Source: an uncultured Flavobacteriaceae bacterium (GTDB lineage: Bacteria; Bacteroidota; Bacteroidia; Flavobacteriales; Flavobacteriaceae). From it: 64,000 bases of DNA. Of the stretch, positions 1 through 7,650 are shown piece by piece; position 1 is the first letter of the stretch; every line of letters begins with the position of its first letter. The position numbers and the translations under genes are program-made. Below the pieces are notes generated by a model. It was not told the DNA's origin and did not search any database. It saw nothing but the letters and a program-made list of their open reading frames with translations. The stretch is from NCBI GenBank assembly GCA_943788695.1, contig CALSRG010000001.1, positions 868,001 to 932,000 of the forward strand, given 5' to 3'.

Positions 1-103
1 CATAGTCAAGTCTTGTCTAAGTTAAATTTATCTGACATTTTAAATATTTTTAAGACAATATGCATTAACTTTAAGTCGTTATTTTTCTTAAAGGCTTCAA
101 ATC

Positions 104-538
104 ATGAAAAAAGCAATCCCTATCCTGTTGTTGTTACTCTGTTATTCGCTTTCTGCTCAGAATTGGTATTCTGACTTTTCAGTAGCTCAACATTTGGCTA
201 AAGACCAAGACAAGTCTTTGATTATGGTGTTTTCTGGATCCGACTGGTGTGCACCTTGCATCAAATTAGATAAAGACATTTGGCAGTCTCCAGAATTTAT
301 TAAATATGCTGAAGATAATTTTGTGTTACTCAGGCTCGATTTTCCGCGACGTAAGAAAAACGCACTTCCGTCCGAGCAAGCCGCCAAAAACAAATCTTTG
401 GCAGAAAAATATAACCCAAACGGCTATTTTCCTTTCGTTGTGGTATTCGATTCAAACGGCAAAAAGGTAGGCGAAACCGGTTACAAAAAATTATCACCAA
501 CTGCGTATATCGATCACCTCAATGATTTCCTTAGATGA
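104..538 (+). CDS. Exported thioredoxin-fold protein
   Basis: This 144-residue protein has an N-terminal signal peptide (Lys-Lys followed by a Leu-rich core, probable cleavage after SAQ near residue 19). The thioredoxin-like domain carries the redox motif W-C-A-P-C at about residues 48-52, inside a GSDWCAPC context typical of the thioredoxin_7/DUF255-like periplasmic group. It should therefore act as a thiol-disulfide reductant or chaperone in the periplasm. The stop overlaps the next start by four bases (ATGA), so it is translationally coupled to apbE. The coupling to DUF4266 and DUF3570 genes suggests that it keeps cysteines of those partners reduced, for example the Cys-rich tail of the DUF4266 protein; that role is inferred. 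The ATG at 104 gives a clean signal peptide and is the likely start. Confidence 0.85.
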   Translation: MKKAIPILLLLLCYSLSAQNWYSDFSVAQHLAKDQDKSLIMVFSGSDWCAPCIKLDKDIWQSPEFIKYAEDNFVLLRLDFPRRKKNALPSEQAAKNKSLAEKYNPNGYFPFVVVFDSNGKKVGETGYKKLSPTAYIDHLNDFLR

Positions 539-1521
539 GATATGTTAGTTTGTGTGTTGTCTTGATGTTGAGTATTGGTCTGTTGCATGCCCAATCTAGC
601 TTTAAAAAGGCATTCACGGCAATGGGATGCGGTTTTGAGGTTACTGTGGTTGCGAGTGACCAAGATGTGGCCGATGCTTATTTATCGTCTGCGATTGACA
701 ATATTCGTCGCATTGAGTTGCTCATTTCTTCTTGGAAAGCTGATTCTCAAACTGGACAAATAAATAGTAGCGCAGGAATAGAACCAGTAGCGGTGGATAT
801 CGAACTTTATGATTTGATTAAAAGATCCATAGGTCTATCAAAATTAACTAATGGTGCATTTGATATAACTTACGCTTCAATGGATAAGATATGGAAGTTT
901 GATGGGACAGTGACTCAGTTTCCAGAGAATCAAATGATCTCCGAATCTGTCAGTAGGGTGGGTTTTCAAAAGATTGAAACAAACGACAGCAAACATAGCG
1001 TATTTCTTCCTGAAAAGGGCATGAAGATTGGTTTTGGAGCTATTGGTAAAGGATATGCTGCTGACCATACCATGAAATTACTTCAATCCCAAGGCGTATC
1101 GGCGGGCATTATTAATGCTTCTGGCGACTTGAGGACTTGGGGAACACAACCAGATGGAAAACCATGGCGTATTGGAATCAAGAATCCCTTGAACAATAAT
1201 AAAATATTTACGATGATTTCACTCAAAGATCAGGCTTTGGTCACATCGGGGAATTATGAAAAATACATTCTTATAGATGGGAAGAGATATAGCCATATCA
1301 TAGATCCTAGAACTGGAGTCCCTTCCTCAGGATTGACTAGTGTCACAATTATTGCGTCAAGTGCTGAGTTAGCGGACGCATTAGCGACCTCAGTTTTTGT
1401 AATGGGAAAAGATGTTGGTCTGGATTTTGTGAATCAAATTAAAGGCGTTGAATGTATTCTAGTTGAAGACGATGGCAGTGTGTCGTATTCAGATCATGTT
1501 AATGCTAATCAAATTAATTAA
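535..1521 (+). CDS. apbE: FAD:protein FMN transferase (ApbE family), copy 1
   Basis: The 328-residue protein starts with a signal peptide ending near LLHAQ (residues 1-19) and then shows the ApbE fold. Visible motifs are the N-terminal AMGCGFEVTV strand, the KGYAAD segment after GFGAIGKG (about residues 168-180), the NASGDLRTWG stretch (about 194-203) and the C-terminal HIIDPRTGVPSSGL plus ELADALATSVFVMG region that binds FAD and metal. ApbE enzymes attach FMN covalently to Thr or Ser of extracytoplasmic proteins. This copy is in an operon with a thioredoxin-like protein, a DUF4266 lipoprotein and a DUF3570 protein and is distinct from the nqr-linked copy at 37941. No neighbour shows a good D-x-x-[ST]-G-A-T target, so its substrate is open. 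Confidence 0.93.
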   Translation: MRYVSLCVVLMLSIGLLHAQSSFKKAFTAMGCGFEVTVVASDQDVADAYLSSAIDNIRRIELLISSWKADSQTGQINSSAGIEPVAVDIELYDLIKRSIGLSKLTNGAFDITYASMDKIWKFDGTVTQFPENQMISESVSRVGFQKIETNDSKHSVFLPEKGMKIGFGAIGKGYAADHTMKLLQSQGVSAGIINASGDLRTWGTQPDGKPWRIGIKNPLNNNKIFTMISLKDQALVTSGNYEKYILIDGKRYSHIIDPRTGVPSSGLTSVTIIASSAELADALATSVFVMGKDVGLDFVNQIKGVECILVEDDGSVSYSDHVNANQIN

Positions 1522-1533
1522 ACTTATTAGATT

Positions 1534-1740
1534 ATGAAATCAATATTATTTTTATCTCTCCTATTTGTTTTCACTTCATGTAAAGTTGTTAAGCCATACG
1601 ACATGGTTAATATTAACGACCCAGACATGCTTTTAGCAAATAAAAAATGCGAGCGATTCGAGACTAATTTCCAGATCTATCGCGAGGGTGCTTCAGGTGC
1701 TAATGGCGGAAAATCGGGCGGTGGTTGTGGCTGTAATTAA
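1534..1740 (+). CDS. DUF4266-type small lipoprotein with Gly-Cys tail
   Basis: This is a 68-residue lipoprotein precursor. The lipobox F-T-S-C places the lipidated Cys at residue 16, followed by the K-V-V-K-P-Y-D motif that marks DUF4266 proteins. The mature part is only about 50 residues and ends in REGASGANGG followed by a Gly-rich GGGCGCN terminus with two Cys separated by one residue. The family has no established function as far as I know. It starts 12 bases after apbE, and the next gene follows at once. The strongly conserved looking C-terminus could bind a metal or be modified, and the upstream thioredoxin-like protein would be a natural reductant; both are inferences. The length and tail fit the family, so I trust the assignment. 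Confidence 0.8.
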   Translation: MKSILFLSLLFVFTSCKVVKPYDMVNINDPDMLLANKKCERFETNFQIYREGASGANGGKSGGGCGCN

Positions 1741-1750
1741 TAAAAAAAAT

Positions 1751-3220
1751 ATGTTCCCAATGACTAATGATAAATTTACGAATAGAATTTGGTTGACTGT
1801 TTCCCTTCTTACTGTTGGGTTGGGTTTTGGTCAGACTGAAAATAATGAATACAAAAAGCGTGTTCTTGAAACAGCAGAGATTGACTATGTGATGAGTTAC
1901 TATACTCAAGATGGCTCTCATGCCTCAGTGACAGGTGGAATAGGGACTGAGAAACTTGAAGATATTACTCCAACGTTTATCATAGCACTACCTCTAAATT
2001 CCGATGATGTTTTGACCATTGATGCTGGAATCTCTGCCTATTCCTCAGCATCGTCAAGTAATTTAGACCCATTTGACGCAAGTGGTGCTTCTGGAGGGGG
2101 ACATGACGATGATGATGATCGAGCGGTTTACGCAGGAGTTTCTGGGACACCATGGGCTGCTTCATCTGGCGCATCAGCTCAAGATGTATGGTCTGGAGTC
2201 ACGATAAACTTTAGTCATTCTAGTGATGATAGAGACTTCTCCTGGAATGCACAAGCAAGTTTTGCCAATGAATATGACTATACCTCAATTGGATTTGGAG
2301 GCGGGCTGTCGCAACAGTTTAATGAAAAGAATACGTCTATCAGTTTGACAGGTTTGGTTTTTCTCGATAATTGGAATCCAAAGTATCCCACAGAAATTGA
2401 TTCATATTTCGAAGCAGGTTCCAATTTGAACAACGGTTTTTTTGGTCCCATTGATATTTTGAATCAATCTGGAAATATTATTAATAAAAATGGTCCTAAT
2501 GCATGGCAACCACATGTTGACCAATTAATTACGGATACCGCCCGTCGCACATTCACAGGTGCATTGAGTTTTTCTCAGATTTTATCTAAAAACTTACAAT
2601 TGCTTTTGTCTGTTGATCTTGTTCGTCAACAAGGCTGGTTGGCCAATCCGATGCAGCGTGTTTACTTCTCAGACAAACCCAATTTTTATGTGGGTAACCC
2701 TTCTAGTATTCCTAATTATACCAGTCCGAAAAACAGGGATGTATTCCAATTGGGTGATGATATAGAGCGATTACCATCTGCACGCACGAAATTGCCTTTT
2801 GGAGCAAGATTAAATTACTATATCACTTCTTCATTGGCTGTTAGGACCTACTTCCGTTATTATCAGGACGATTGGGGACTTGTATCCCAGACTGCTAGTA
2901 TTGAATTGCCTGTGAAATTCGGTTTTGGTAAATATACCTTGTATCCCAATTACAGATATTATACCCAAACTGCAGCCGATTACTTTGCACCCTATGAAGG
3001 CCATTTGAGCACTTCTAATTTTTACACCTCAGATTACGATTTATCGGCATTTTCGAGCCACCAAATAGGGCTGGGGTTCAATTATACTGATGTTTTTGCT
3101 AAAATGAAATTTCTTGGGTTTGGATTGAAATCAGTGGATTTGCGTTATAACTATTACGACAGAAGCGATGGATTAACAGCCAACATCACTTCGATGGGAA
3201 TAAAATTTGTCATGGATTGA
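1751..3220 (+). CDS. DUF3570 family outer-membrane-type protein
   Basis: The reading frame is open from 1688, but the ATG at 1751 lies ten bases after the DUF4266 stop and gives a signal peptide (core LTVSLLTVGLGFG, cleavage near residue 28), so I place the start there, giving 489 residues. The rest is rich in alternating hydrophobic and aromatic strands and ends in G-I-K-F-V-M-D, as expected for a beta-barrel in the outer membrane. A low-complexity insert around residues 95-140 holds S-S-S, G-G-G-H and a run of five Asp (H118, D119-D123), followed by GVSGTPW. The content and the company of DUF4266 and ApbE fit DUF3570. The function is unknown; a redox or metal export role is only an idea. 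Confidence 0.78.
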   Translation: MFPMTNDKFTNRIWLTVSLLTVGLGFGQTENNEYKKRVLETAEIDYVMSYYTQDGSHASVTGGIGTEKLEDITPTFIIALPLNSDDVLTIDAGISAYSSASSSNLDPFDASGASGGGHDDDDDRAVYAGVSGTPWAASSGASAQDVWSGVTINFSHSSDDRDFSWNAQASFANEYDYTSIGFGGGLSQQFNEKNTSISLTGLVFLDNWNPKYPTEIDSYFEAGSNLNNGFFGPIDILNQSGNIINKNGPNAWQPHVDQLITDTARRTFTGALSFSQILSKNLQLLLSVDLVRQQGWLANPMQRVYFSDKPNFYVGNPSSIPNYTSPKNRDVFQLGDDIERLPSARTKLPFGARLNYYITSSLAVRTYFRYYQDDWGLVSQTASIELPVKFGFGKYTLYPNYRYYTQTAADYFAPYEGHLSTSNFYTSDYDLSAFSSHQIGLGFNYTDVFAKMKFLGFGLKSVDLRYNYYDRSDGLTANITSMGIKFVMD

Positions 3221-3359
3221 TGTGAAATGACTCAAGTTTTCAATTGCCCAAATTTCAAAGGGGGATGGACAGTGTTTACTGATACTATTAGTGCAAATAA
3301 TAAAGTTGTTCTTATAAATCGTATATTCATCTTAAGTTATTTTAACTTTAAAAGTATTT

Positions 3360-3935
3360 TTATTGTTTTGTTAAGTGCCAATTACTAAAGTAATCTTGAC
3401 CATTATTTAATTTTCGCTCAATAAAGAGTTCTGCTTCTGTTAATGTTATAATTTTCTGATATAAGATTGTAGCGTCTTCACCAATACTAATGACATTGCT
3501 TTCACCTTCCTCTATTATTGTTTCTGATTGCTGGTTAAAACTAATTTCATTACCACTAACAGTAAATGTACCAGTAAATTGATAAGTGTCGTTTTCATTA
3601 TTTAAATATTTAAGGGGGGATTTTTTAAATTTTAAAAATTGTTCTTTTAATAATTCAACATCTTGCCAATTCCCATTTTTACTATAATCATAAGCCCTAA
3701 AAATATTAAATCTAATTCTATCTATTTCATCAGAATACCTTTCCTTTTTTAATTTAAACTCTCTAACACCACTATTAGATTTATAGTAGAGTTTATAGTG
3801 ACATTTATTCTTTTTCTCAATTATATATGAATCGGTGTTTGGTGATGAATATTTTAATGTATTTTCATCAACTCCTTCTTTATTAAGGATAATATATTGA
3901 TTATCAGTATTATATAATAAAAAAACAAGCGCCAC
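3360..3935 (-). CDS. Hypothetical protein, AT-rich, uncertain start
   Basis: I do not recognise this 191-residue protein. It begins at a GTG (3933-3935); no ATG exists upstream before the in-frame stop, though the frame stays open for about a dozen more codons and would add a hydrophobic VSILVALVFLLY run, so the N-terminus looks like a short signal or anchor segment that has lost a normal start. The C-terminal half has alternating polar and hydrophobic residues with FTGTFTVSGNEISF and ends W-H-L-T-K-Q, which resembles small lipocalin-like or copper-resistance-type secreted proteins of Bacteroidota. Base composition is far more AT-rich than the core genes. It may be a decayed or transferred gene. 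Confidence 0.5.
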   Translation of the reverse strand: MALVFLLYNTDNQYIILNKEGVDENTLKYSSPNTDSYIIEKKNKCHYKLYYKSNSGVREFKLKKERYSDEIDRIRFNIFRAYDYSKNGNWQDVELLKEQFLKFKKSPLKYLNNENDTYQFTGTFTVSGNEISFNQQSETIIEEGESNVISIGEDATILYQKIITLTEAELFIERKLNNGQDYFSNWHLTKQ

Positions 3936-4084
3936 TAGGATGCTTACTTTCGTTTGTTTAGTGATCCAAACTTATGAGAGTTTGGACTTATTAATTGATT
4001 TTGCTAAAAATTTCAAAATTTTACATAATATTTATAAAAATCTATAGATTTACAACTTAATATAGAAAATTAATTCAAAAAATT

Positions 4085-4092
4085 TATATTTG
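4085..4092 (+). promoter_or_regulatory. Candidate -7 promoter box (TATATTTG)
   Basis: The eight bases fit the Bacteroidota -7 consensus TAnnTTTG exactly and lie 15 bases ahead of the ATG at 4108. No TTG is present at the usual -33 spacing, and the area is AT-rich, so a chance match is possible. Confidence 0.4.
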
Positions 4093-4107
4093 TTCAAATT
4101 AATTATT

Positions 4108-4650
4108 ATGAAAAAAATTATAATAAGCGGAATAGTCCTTAGTCTATTATATTCGTGTGGGTCTACCAAATCTCCTGAAGGAGAAACATCAATTGAAGTG
4201 CCATGTACTGGAAAAGATTATACAACTGATAATAAATCTTTTAAAGTGAGTGGACAAGGCAGTGCTAATGCTGCTGCAGGCGCAATTAAAGTTGCTCGCA
4301 GAAAGGCGGAAACACAATTAATTTCAGATATAAAAAGCGCTATAGCTTTGGTTTCTGATCAGTATGAAGAAATTATTGAGGATGGAGAAATTGGTGAATA
4401 TACTTCCTTAACTCAAGATTTTTCTAGAAAAATTGCTTACGGCTCCCTTAAGAATATTAGAGTTATTTGTGAAAAAACCACGAGAGTGTCCGAAACGGGG
4501 ATGGTTAAGCATTACATTTCTTTAGAAATGTCTACCAAAGATATTGTTGACGATTATATTGAATCAATAAGTAATAGTAAAAAAAATAGTATTAGATCAA
4601 ATAGTGAAAAAATGAGAAAAATTTTTGATGACGTTTTAGGAAACAATTAA
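4108..4650 (+). CDS. LPP20-like lipoprotein
   Basis: The likely start is the ATG at 4108, which gives MKK, a short hydrophobic core and the lipobox L-Y-S-C (Cys at residue 16); an upstream TTG at 4090 would spoil this signal. The 180-residue product has the pattern of LPP20-type lipoproteins: a FKVSGQGSANAAAG strand followed by an amphipathic helix ARRKAETQLISDIKSAI, then EDGEIGEYTS and a final strand ending in VICEKTTR. It is predicted to be a lipid-anchored protein facing the periplasm or the surface. The next gene follows after three bases and is a diverged paralogue sharing the EDGxIGxYxS motif. Function is unknown. Confidence 0.65.
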   Translation: MKKIIISGIVLSLLYSCGSTKSPEGETSIEVPCTGKDYTTDNKSFKVSGQGSANAAAGAIKVARRKAETQLISDIKSAIALVSDQYEEIIEDGEIGEYTSLTQDFSRKIAYGSLKNIRVICEKTTRVSETGMVKHYISLEMSTKDIVDDYIESISNSKKNSIRSNSEKMRKIFDDVLGNN

Positions 4651-4653
4651 AAA

Positions 4654-6167
4654 ATGAGATTTTCACTAATATTATCAACACTATTATTCATTTATTCATG
4701 TGGAGGAGTGAAAAACTCATACAAAAATCAAAAATGTTATATAAGTTCTAATTACTATTCTGTTTCAAAAATAATCAAAAAGAGCTCGTTTAAAAATGAG
4801 TCGGCTAGTTCTGCTGAAAAGACATTATTAAAGCAAGATTTGATTAAGCAAATTTCAGAAAAAATATCTGTTGTTGAAAGGTTAATCGAACAAGTAACTG
4901 AAGATGGTAACATAGGCTCTTATTCATCATTTTTAAATAATGAATCAATTGTTAGTTCTGTAGGATCAGTTAAAAATCCAAAATTTATTTATTGTAAGGA
5001 TGGAAGAAAGTATTATTTATTTTGTGTTGTACCAATTGAAAACTTCGAAGTTGATCTCTTTAACGAAGCCTATGCTAGGCTTAAAATTTTTAAAGAGAAA
5101 GTTAATTTATTAGTACATTCATCAAGCTTAAAAAATAGAGTTTTTAGTAATGATGAAATGTCTGAGCTGAGTAATACAAATTTCTTTCTATCAAATGCAA
5201 TTGAATTTATAGCAGCGTCAAAATATATTAGTGAAGAAAATAAAAATCAAATCATTAGTGAAGTAGCATATGCAAATGCAGAATATTTCAAGCTTAAGGG
5301 TTTGTCTAATTTCAATTTTGATAACAAGATAAATGAATTAAATAAGCTCTTACTTAATAATGAATTTGAAAAAATTCATCTGGAACTAATAACACTCTCT
5401 CAAAAACAATTCAATACAAATCAGCGTGAAAATCTAATGATTTTCAAAGCTGAATATGAGAAAAAATTTGAGAGTAAAATCGAGGAACTTGATTAAAGCT
5501 TCAGAAGGCAATTAGCAATAGACAGAACAATGAACTAACTAAAAAATTATTAACTGAATATAGTTACACAATTTTTTATAAGGAACAAAATGAAAAATAT
5601 GAATCATACAAACAACAAATTTATAAACGAAGTGGTTATGCTAGAAATGCATTAAGACTTGGGTTAAATGCTGGTAGTAGCTTCAATGAAATAAATAATT
5701 CATCTGGTCAAATTAATATAGACCAACTTGATAATAATTTAAATTTTGATAACATTTTACCCTCTTATGAATTTAGTCTGATTCATTATTTTTTAAATCC
5801 AAAGAAAAGATTTGGTCTTTCAATTAATTTTAAGAGTTTTTCTGATACTTTTATAAAATTATCAGGTTCAGAAGACATTGAAAATTCAATAAACGACTTT
5901 AACTCTTTACAATTCGGTATTTCTTACGGACCAATAGAAATAAAATATGGCTCATTAGTTAAAGGCAGTTTTGATGATTTAGCTCTTTCATCATTGGTTT
6001 TTTCAATTATTAGAACTAATAAAATAGCACGAAATCCGGGGAAATCAAATTCTATTAATTTATCTGCTTTTGGAGACTATTTATCGGATTTTGAAAACAC
6101 TTCTTTTTTCAGAATAGGTATTTCATTGGATTACAATATTCTATTTAATCGAACATCAAAATATTGA
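4654..6167 (+). pseudogene. LPP20-like lipoprotein fused to barrel-like C-terminus, split by a frameshift
   Basis: The first frame (4654-5496) encodes 280 residues: lipobox I-Y-S-C at residue 16, an LPP20-like domain with EDGNIGSYSS matching the upstream paralogue, then a long helical, probably coiled-coil, stretch ending FESKIEELD. At the stop the reading continues in another frame with no start codon from 5499 to the TGA at 6165. Restoring one T in the TT run at 5493-5494 turns the stop into Leu and gives an unbroken EELDLKLQKAISNRQNNEL coiled coil. The remaining about 220 residues are strand-rich (FGLSINFKSFSD, QFGISYG, FRIGISLDYNILF), like an outer-membrane barrel. It is either a recent pseudogene or a base-call error; the intact product would be about 504 residues. 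Confidence 0.7.
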
Positions 6168-6176
6168 ATACAAAAT

Positions 6177-6208
6177 AGAAAAAGACCGCCTAAATAGGCG
6201 GCCTTTTA
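6177..6208 (-). terminator. Intrinsic terminator after tRNA-Arg, possibly bidirectional
   Basis: A perfect 7-bp stem (CCGCCTA with TAGGCGG, two-base loop) is extended by four more pairs across one mismatch. On the minus strand it is followed by a T-rich tail, directly downstream of the tRNA. The other side (CCTTTT) could also stop the + strand lipoprotein gene. Confidence 0.75.
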
Positions 6209-6213
6209 AGATG

Positions 6214-6287
6214 TGACCCAGGGAGGATTCGAACCCCCAACCCTCAGAGCCGAAATCTGATATTCTATCCAGTTGAACTACTGGGCC
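6214..6287 (-). tRNA. tRNA-Arg (anticodon TCG)
   Basis: The minus strand folds as a complete 74-base tRNA. The acceptor stem is GGCCCAG with CTGGGTC (one G-T pair). The D arm starts GTTC and has the loop with GG and A. The anticodon stem TCAGA/TCTGA closes a seven-base loop TTTCGGC with anticodon TCG (complement at 6251-6253), and the T arm contains GGTTCGAATC. Anticodon TCG reads CGA and related Arg codons. CCA is not encoded: the discriminator A is followed by CATC. The gene stands alone between the AT-rich accessory stretch and the GNAT gene, with a terminator right after it. Confidence 0.95.
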
Positions 6288-6341
6288 AGTTTGAGGGTCA
6301 AAAGTAGTGTTTAATCGTGAGAATAAAAACACTATCTTAGT

Positions 6342-6773
6342 GTGATGCACACTGTTGTTATTCAAAAAATTTCTTCCCAACAAACTTGGGCAGTTAGACA
6401 TCCAGTTCTACGAAAAGGACGCCCCGTCAAAGATTGTATTTTTAAACACGACGATGATAAATCAACCTTACATTTTGGGGCATATCAGGCTATGATTTTG
6501 GTTGGGGTTGTCACTTTGATAGTGAACTCAAATGGCGATTTTCAACTAAGAGGTATGGCCGTATTGGAACCTTATCAAAAATTTGGTATCGGGGCTCAAT
6601 TGGTACGCCATCTCGAAGATCATGTTAGAAAATTTTATCGCGAAAGAATTTGGATGAATGCCCGTGAAATAGCTGTACCTTTTTATCTAAAATTGGGTTA
6701 TGTTATATCTGGCAAACCATTTGATATTCCAGGTATTGGCGCTCATTACGTTATGGAAAAGGTATTAAGCTAA
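6342..6773 (+). CDS. GNAT family N-acetyltransferase
   Basis: The 143-residue protein shows the GNAT fold: a central strand GDFQLRGMAVLEPYQKFGIG (about residues 67-86) holding motif A, with the acetyl-CoA pyrophosphate loop Q-K-F-G-I-G-A at about 81-87, and a C-terminal PFYLKLGYVISGKPFDIPGIGAH segment common to the group near ElaA and YjcF. The acceptor substrate cannot be read from sequence. It converges on the pirin gene, and the two stops overlap by four bases, so there is no room for a separate terminator. The ATG at 6342 is the likely start. Confidence 0.85.
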   Translation: MMHTVVIQKISSQQTWAVRHPVLRKGRPVKDCIFKHDDDKSTLHFGAYQAMILVGVVTLIVNSNGDFQLRGMAVLEPYQKFGIGAQLVRHLEDHVRKFYRERIWMNAREIAVPFYLKLGYVISGKPFDIPGIGAHYVMEKVLS

Positions 6774-7483
6774 AAGTTCATCGGCACTTCAATGAAGAGC
6801 AACGAGGAATTGGCTTTAGCCGAAAGAGTCACTTGCTCAGTTTCCCAAACGCCGATCGCATCTCTTTTGTTGAGAAGTTCATTTTCAATGGAGACCTCTC
6901 CCTCAATGATAAATATATACACACCATTCCCAGTCTTTTTCATTTGGTAAGTATCCTTAACCACTTTATCTGTTTTTAACAGATGAAACCACGCATCCTG
7001 ATGAATCCAAACGCCTTGATCTTGTTTATTTGGTGATAGAATCTGCGAAATTTCATTTATTTTTGTTAAGTCCGCAATTGCCATTTGTTTGTATCGCGGA
7101 GTTACTCCGCGCCGATTCGGAAAAATCCATAGTTGAAGTAAATTAATAGGTCGGTTGGAGTGATGGTTGTATTCGCTGTGGGTTACGCCAGTACCCGCGC
7201 TCATCACTTGTATTTCACCTTCTCTAATGACCTCTGCATGTCCCATACTATCTTTATGTTCTAAATCACCTATAAGTGGAATAGTAATGATTTCCATATT
7301 GTCGTGAGGATGTGTCCCAAATCCTTTTCCAGGAGCAATAATGTCATCGTTCAACACTCGTAATGCGCCAAACTGAATTCGATTCGGATTATACCAATTG
7401 GCAAAACTAAAACTATGATGGGCCTCCAACCAACCGTGATTTGCATAACCTCTGGTGTTCGATGGATGAAATTCAACTTTCAT
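6770..7483 (-). CDS. Pirin family bicupin protein
   Basis: The 237-residue protein has the pirin signature. The N-terminal cupin has HHSFSFANWYNPNRIQFG, then PHDNMEIITIPLIG and the second metal-binding part GTGVTHSEYNH. Metal ligands expected from YhaK and pirin structures are His residues in HPHDN and HSEYN plus a Glu, and all are visible. The C-terminal cupin is shorter and diverged. Some family members show quercetin 2,3-dioxygenase activity, but the physiological role is mostly unclear. The length matches the YhaK-like group. A -7 box at 7501-7508 lies just upstream of the ATG. Confidence 0.9.
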   Translation of the reverse strand: MKVEFHPSNTRGYANHGWLEAHHSFSFANWYNPNRIQFGALRVLNDDIIAPGKGFGTHPHDNMEIITIPLIGDLEHKDSMGHAEVIREGEIQVMSAGTGVTHSEYNHHSNRPINLLQLWIFPNRRGVTPRYKQMAIADLTKINEISQILSPNKQDQGVWIHQDAWFHLLKTDKVVKDTYQMKKTGNGVYIFIIEGEVSIENELLNKRDAIGVWETEQVTLSAKANSSLLFIEVPMNF

Positions 7484-7500
7484 ATATTTATTAATTTGAT

Positions 7501-7508
7501 CAAAATTA
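7501..7508 (-). promoter_or_regulatory. Candidate -7 box (TAATTTTG) for the pirin gene
   Basis: The minus strand reads TAATTTTG, an exact match to TAnnTTTG, 17 bases ahead of the ATG. No clear TTG stands at -33. Confidence 0.45.
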
Positions 7509-7650
7509 GCACTTTTTATAATCGTAATACTATTTCTATTTGTGAATTTTAAATCTCAAAAAAATAATACCGACCACTTATAGTATCGTAAAATTGGTCT
7601 TTAAATTATTTGCCATATTGTTTCAATTTACTCAAAAATTTATAGATTAT

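Noticed and set aside
1688..1750. Upstream extension of the DUF3570 frame to 1688
   Set aside because: It overlaps the DUF4266 gene in another frame and would bury the signal peptide; the ATG at 1751 fits better.
3221..3359. Attachment-site repeat for the AT-rich stretch
   Set aside because: I looked for a copy of the tRNA 3' end near the left border and found none; no integrase is present.
4090..4107. TTG start for the LPP20-like gene
   Set aside because: It would place extra residues ahead of a clean MKK lipoprotein signal and lies next to the probable -7 box.
6214..6287. Protein-coding frame across the tRNA gene (minus strand, about 6156-6401)
   Set aside because: The complete tRNA-Arg fold explains the sequence; the frame is a shadow.
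7594..7650. Longer CBS protein from a TTG
   Set aside because: The ATG at 7651 gives the standard start of CBS-pair proteins.
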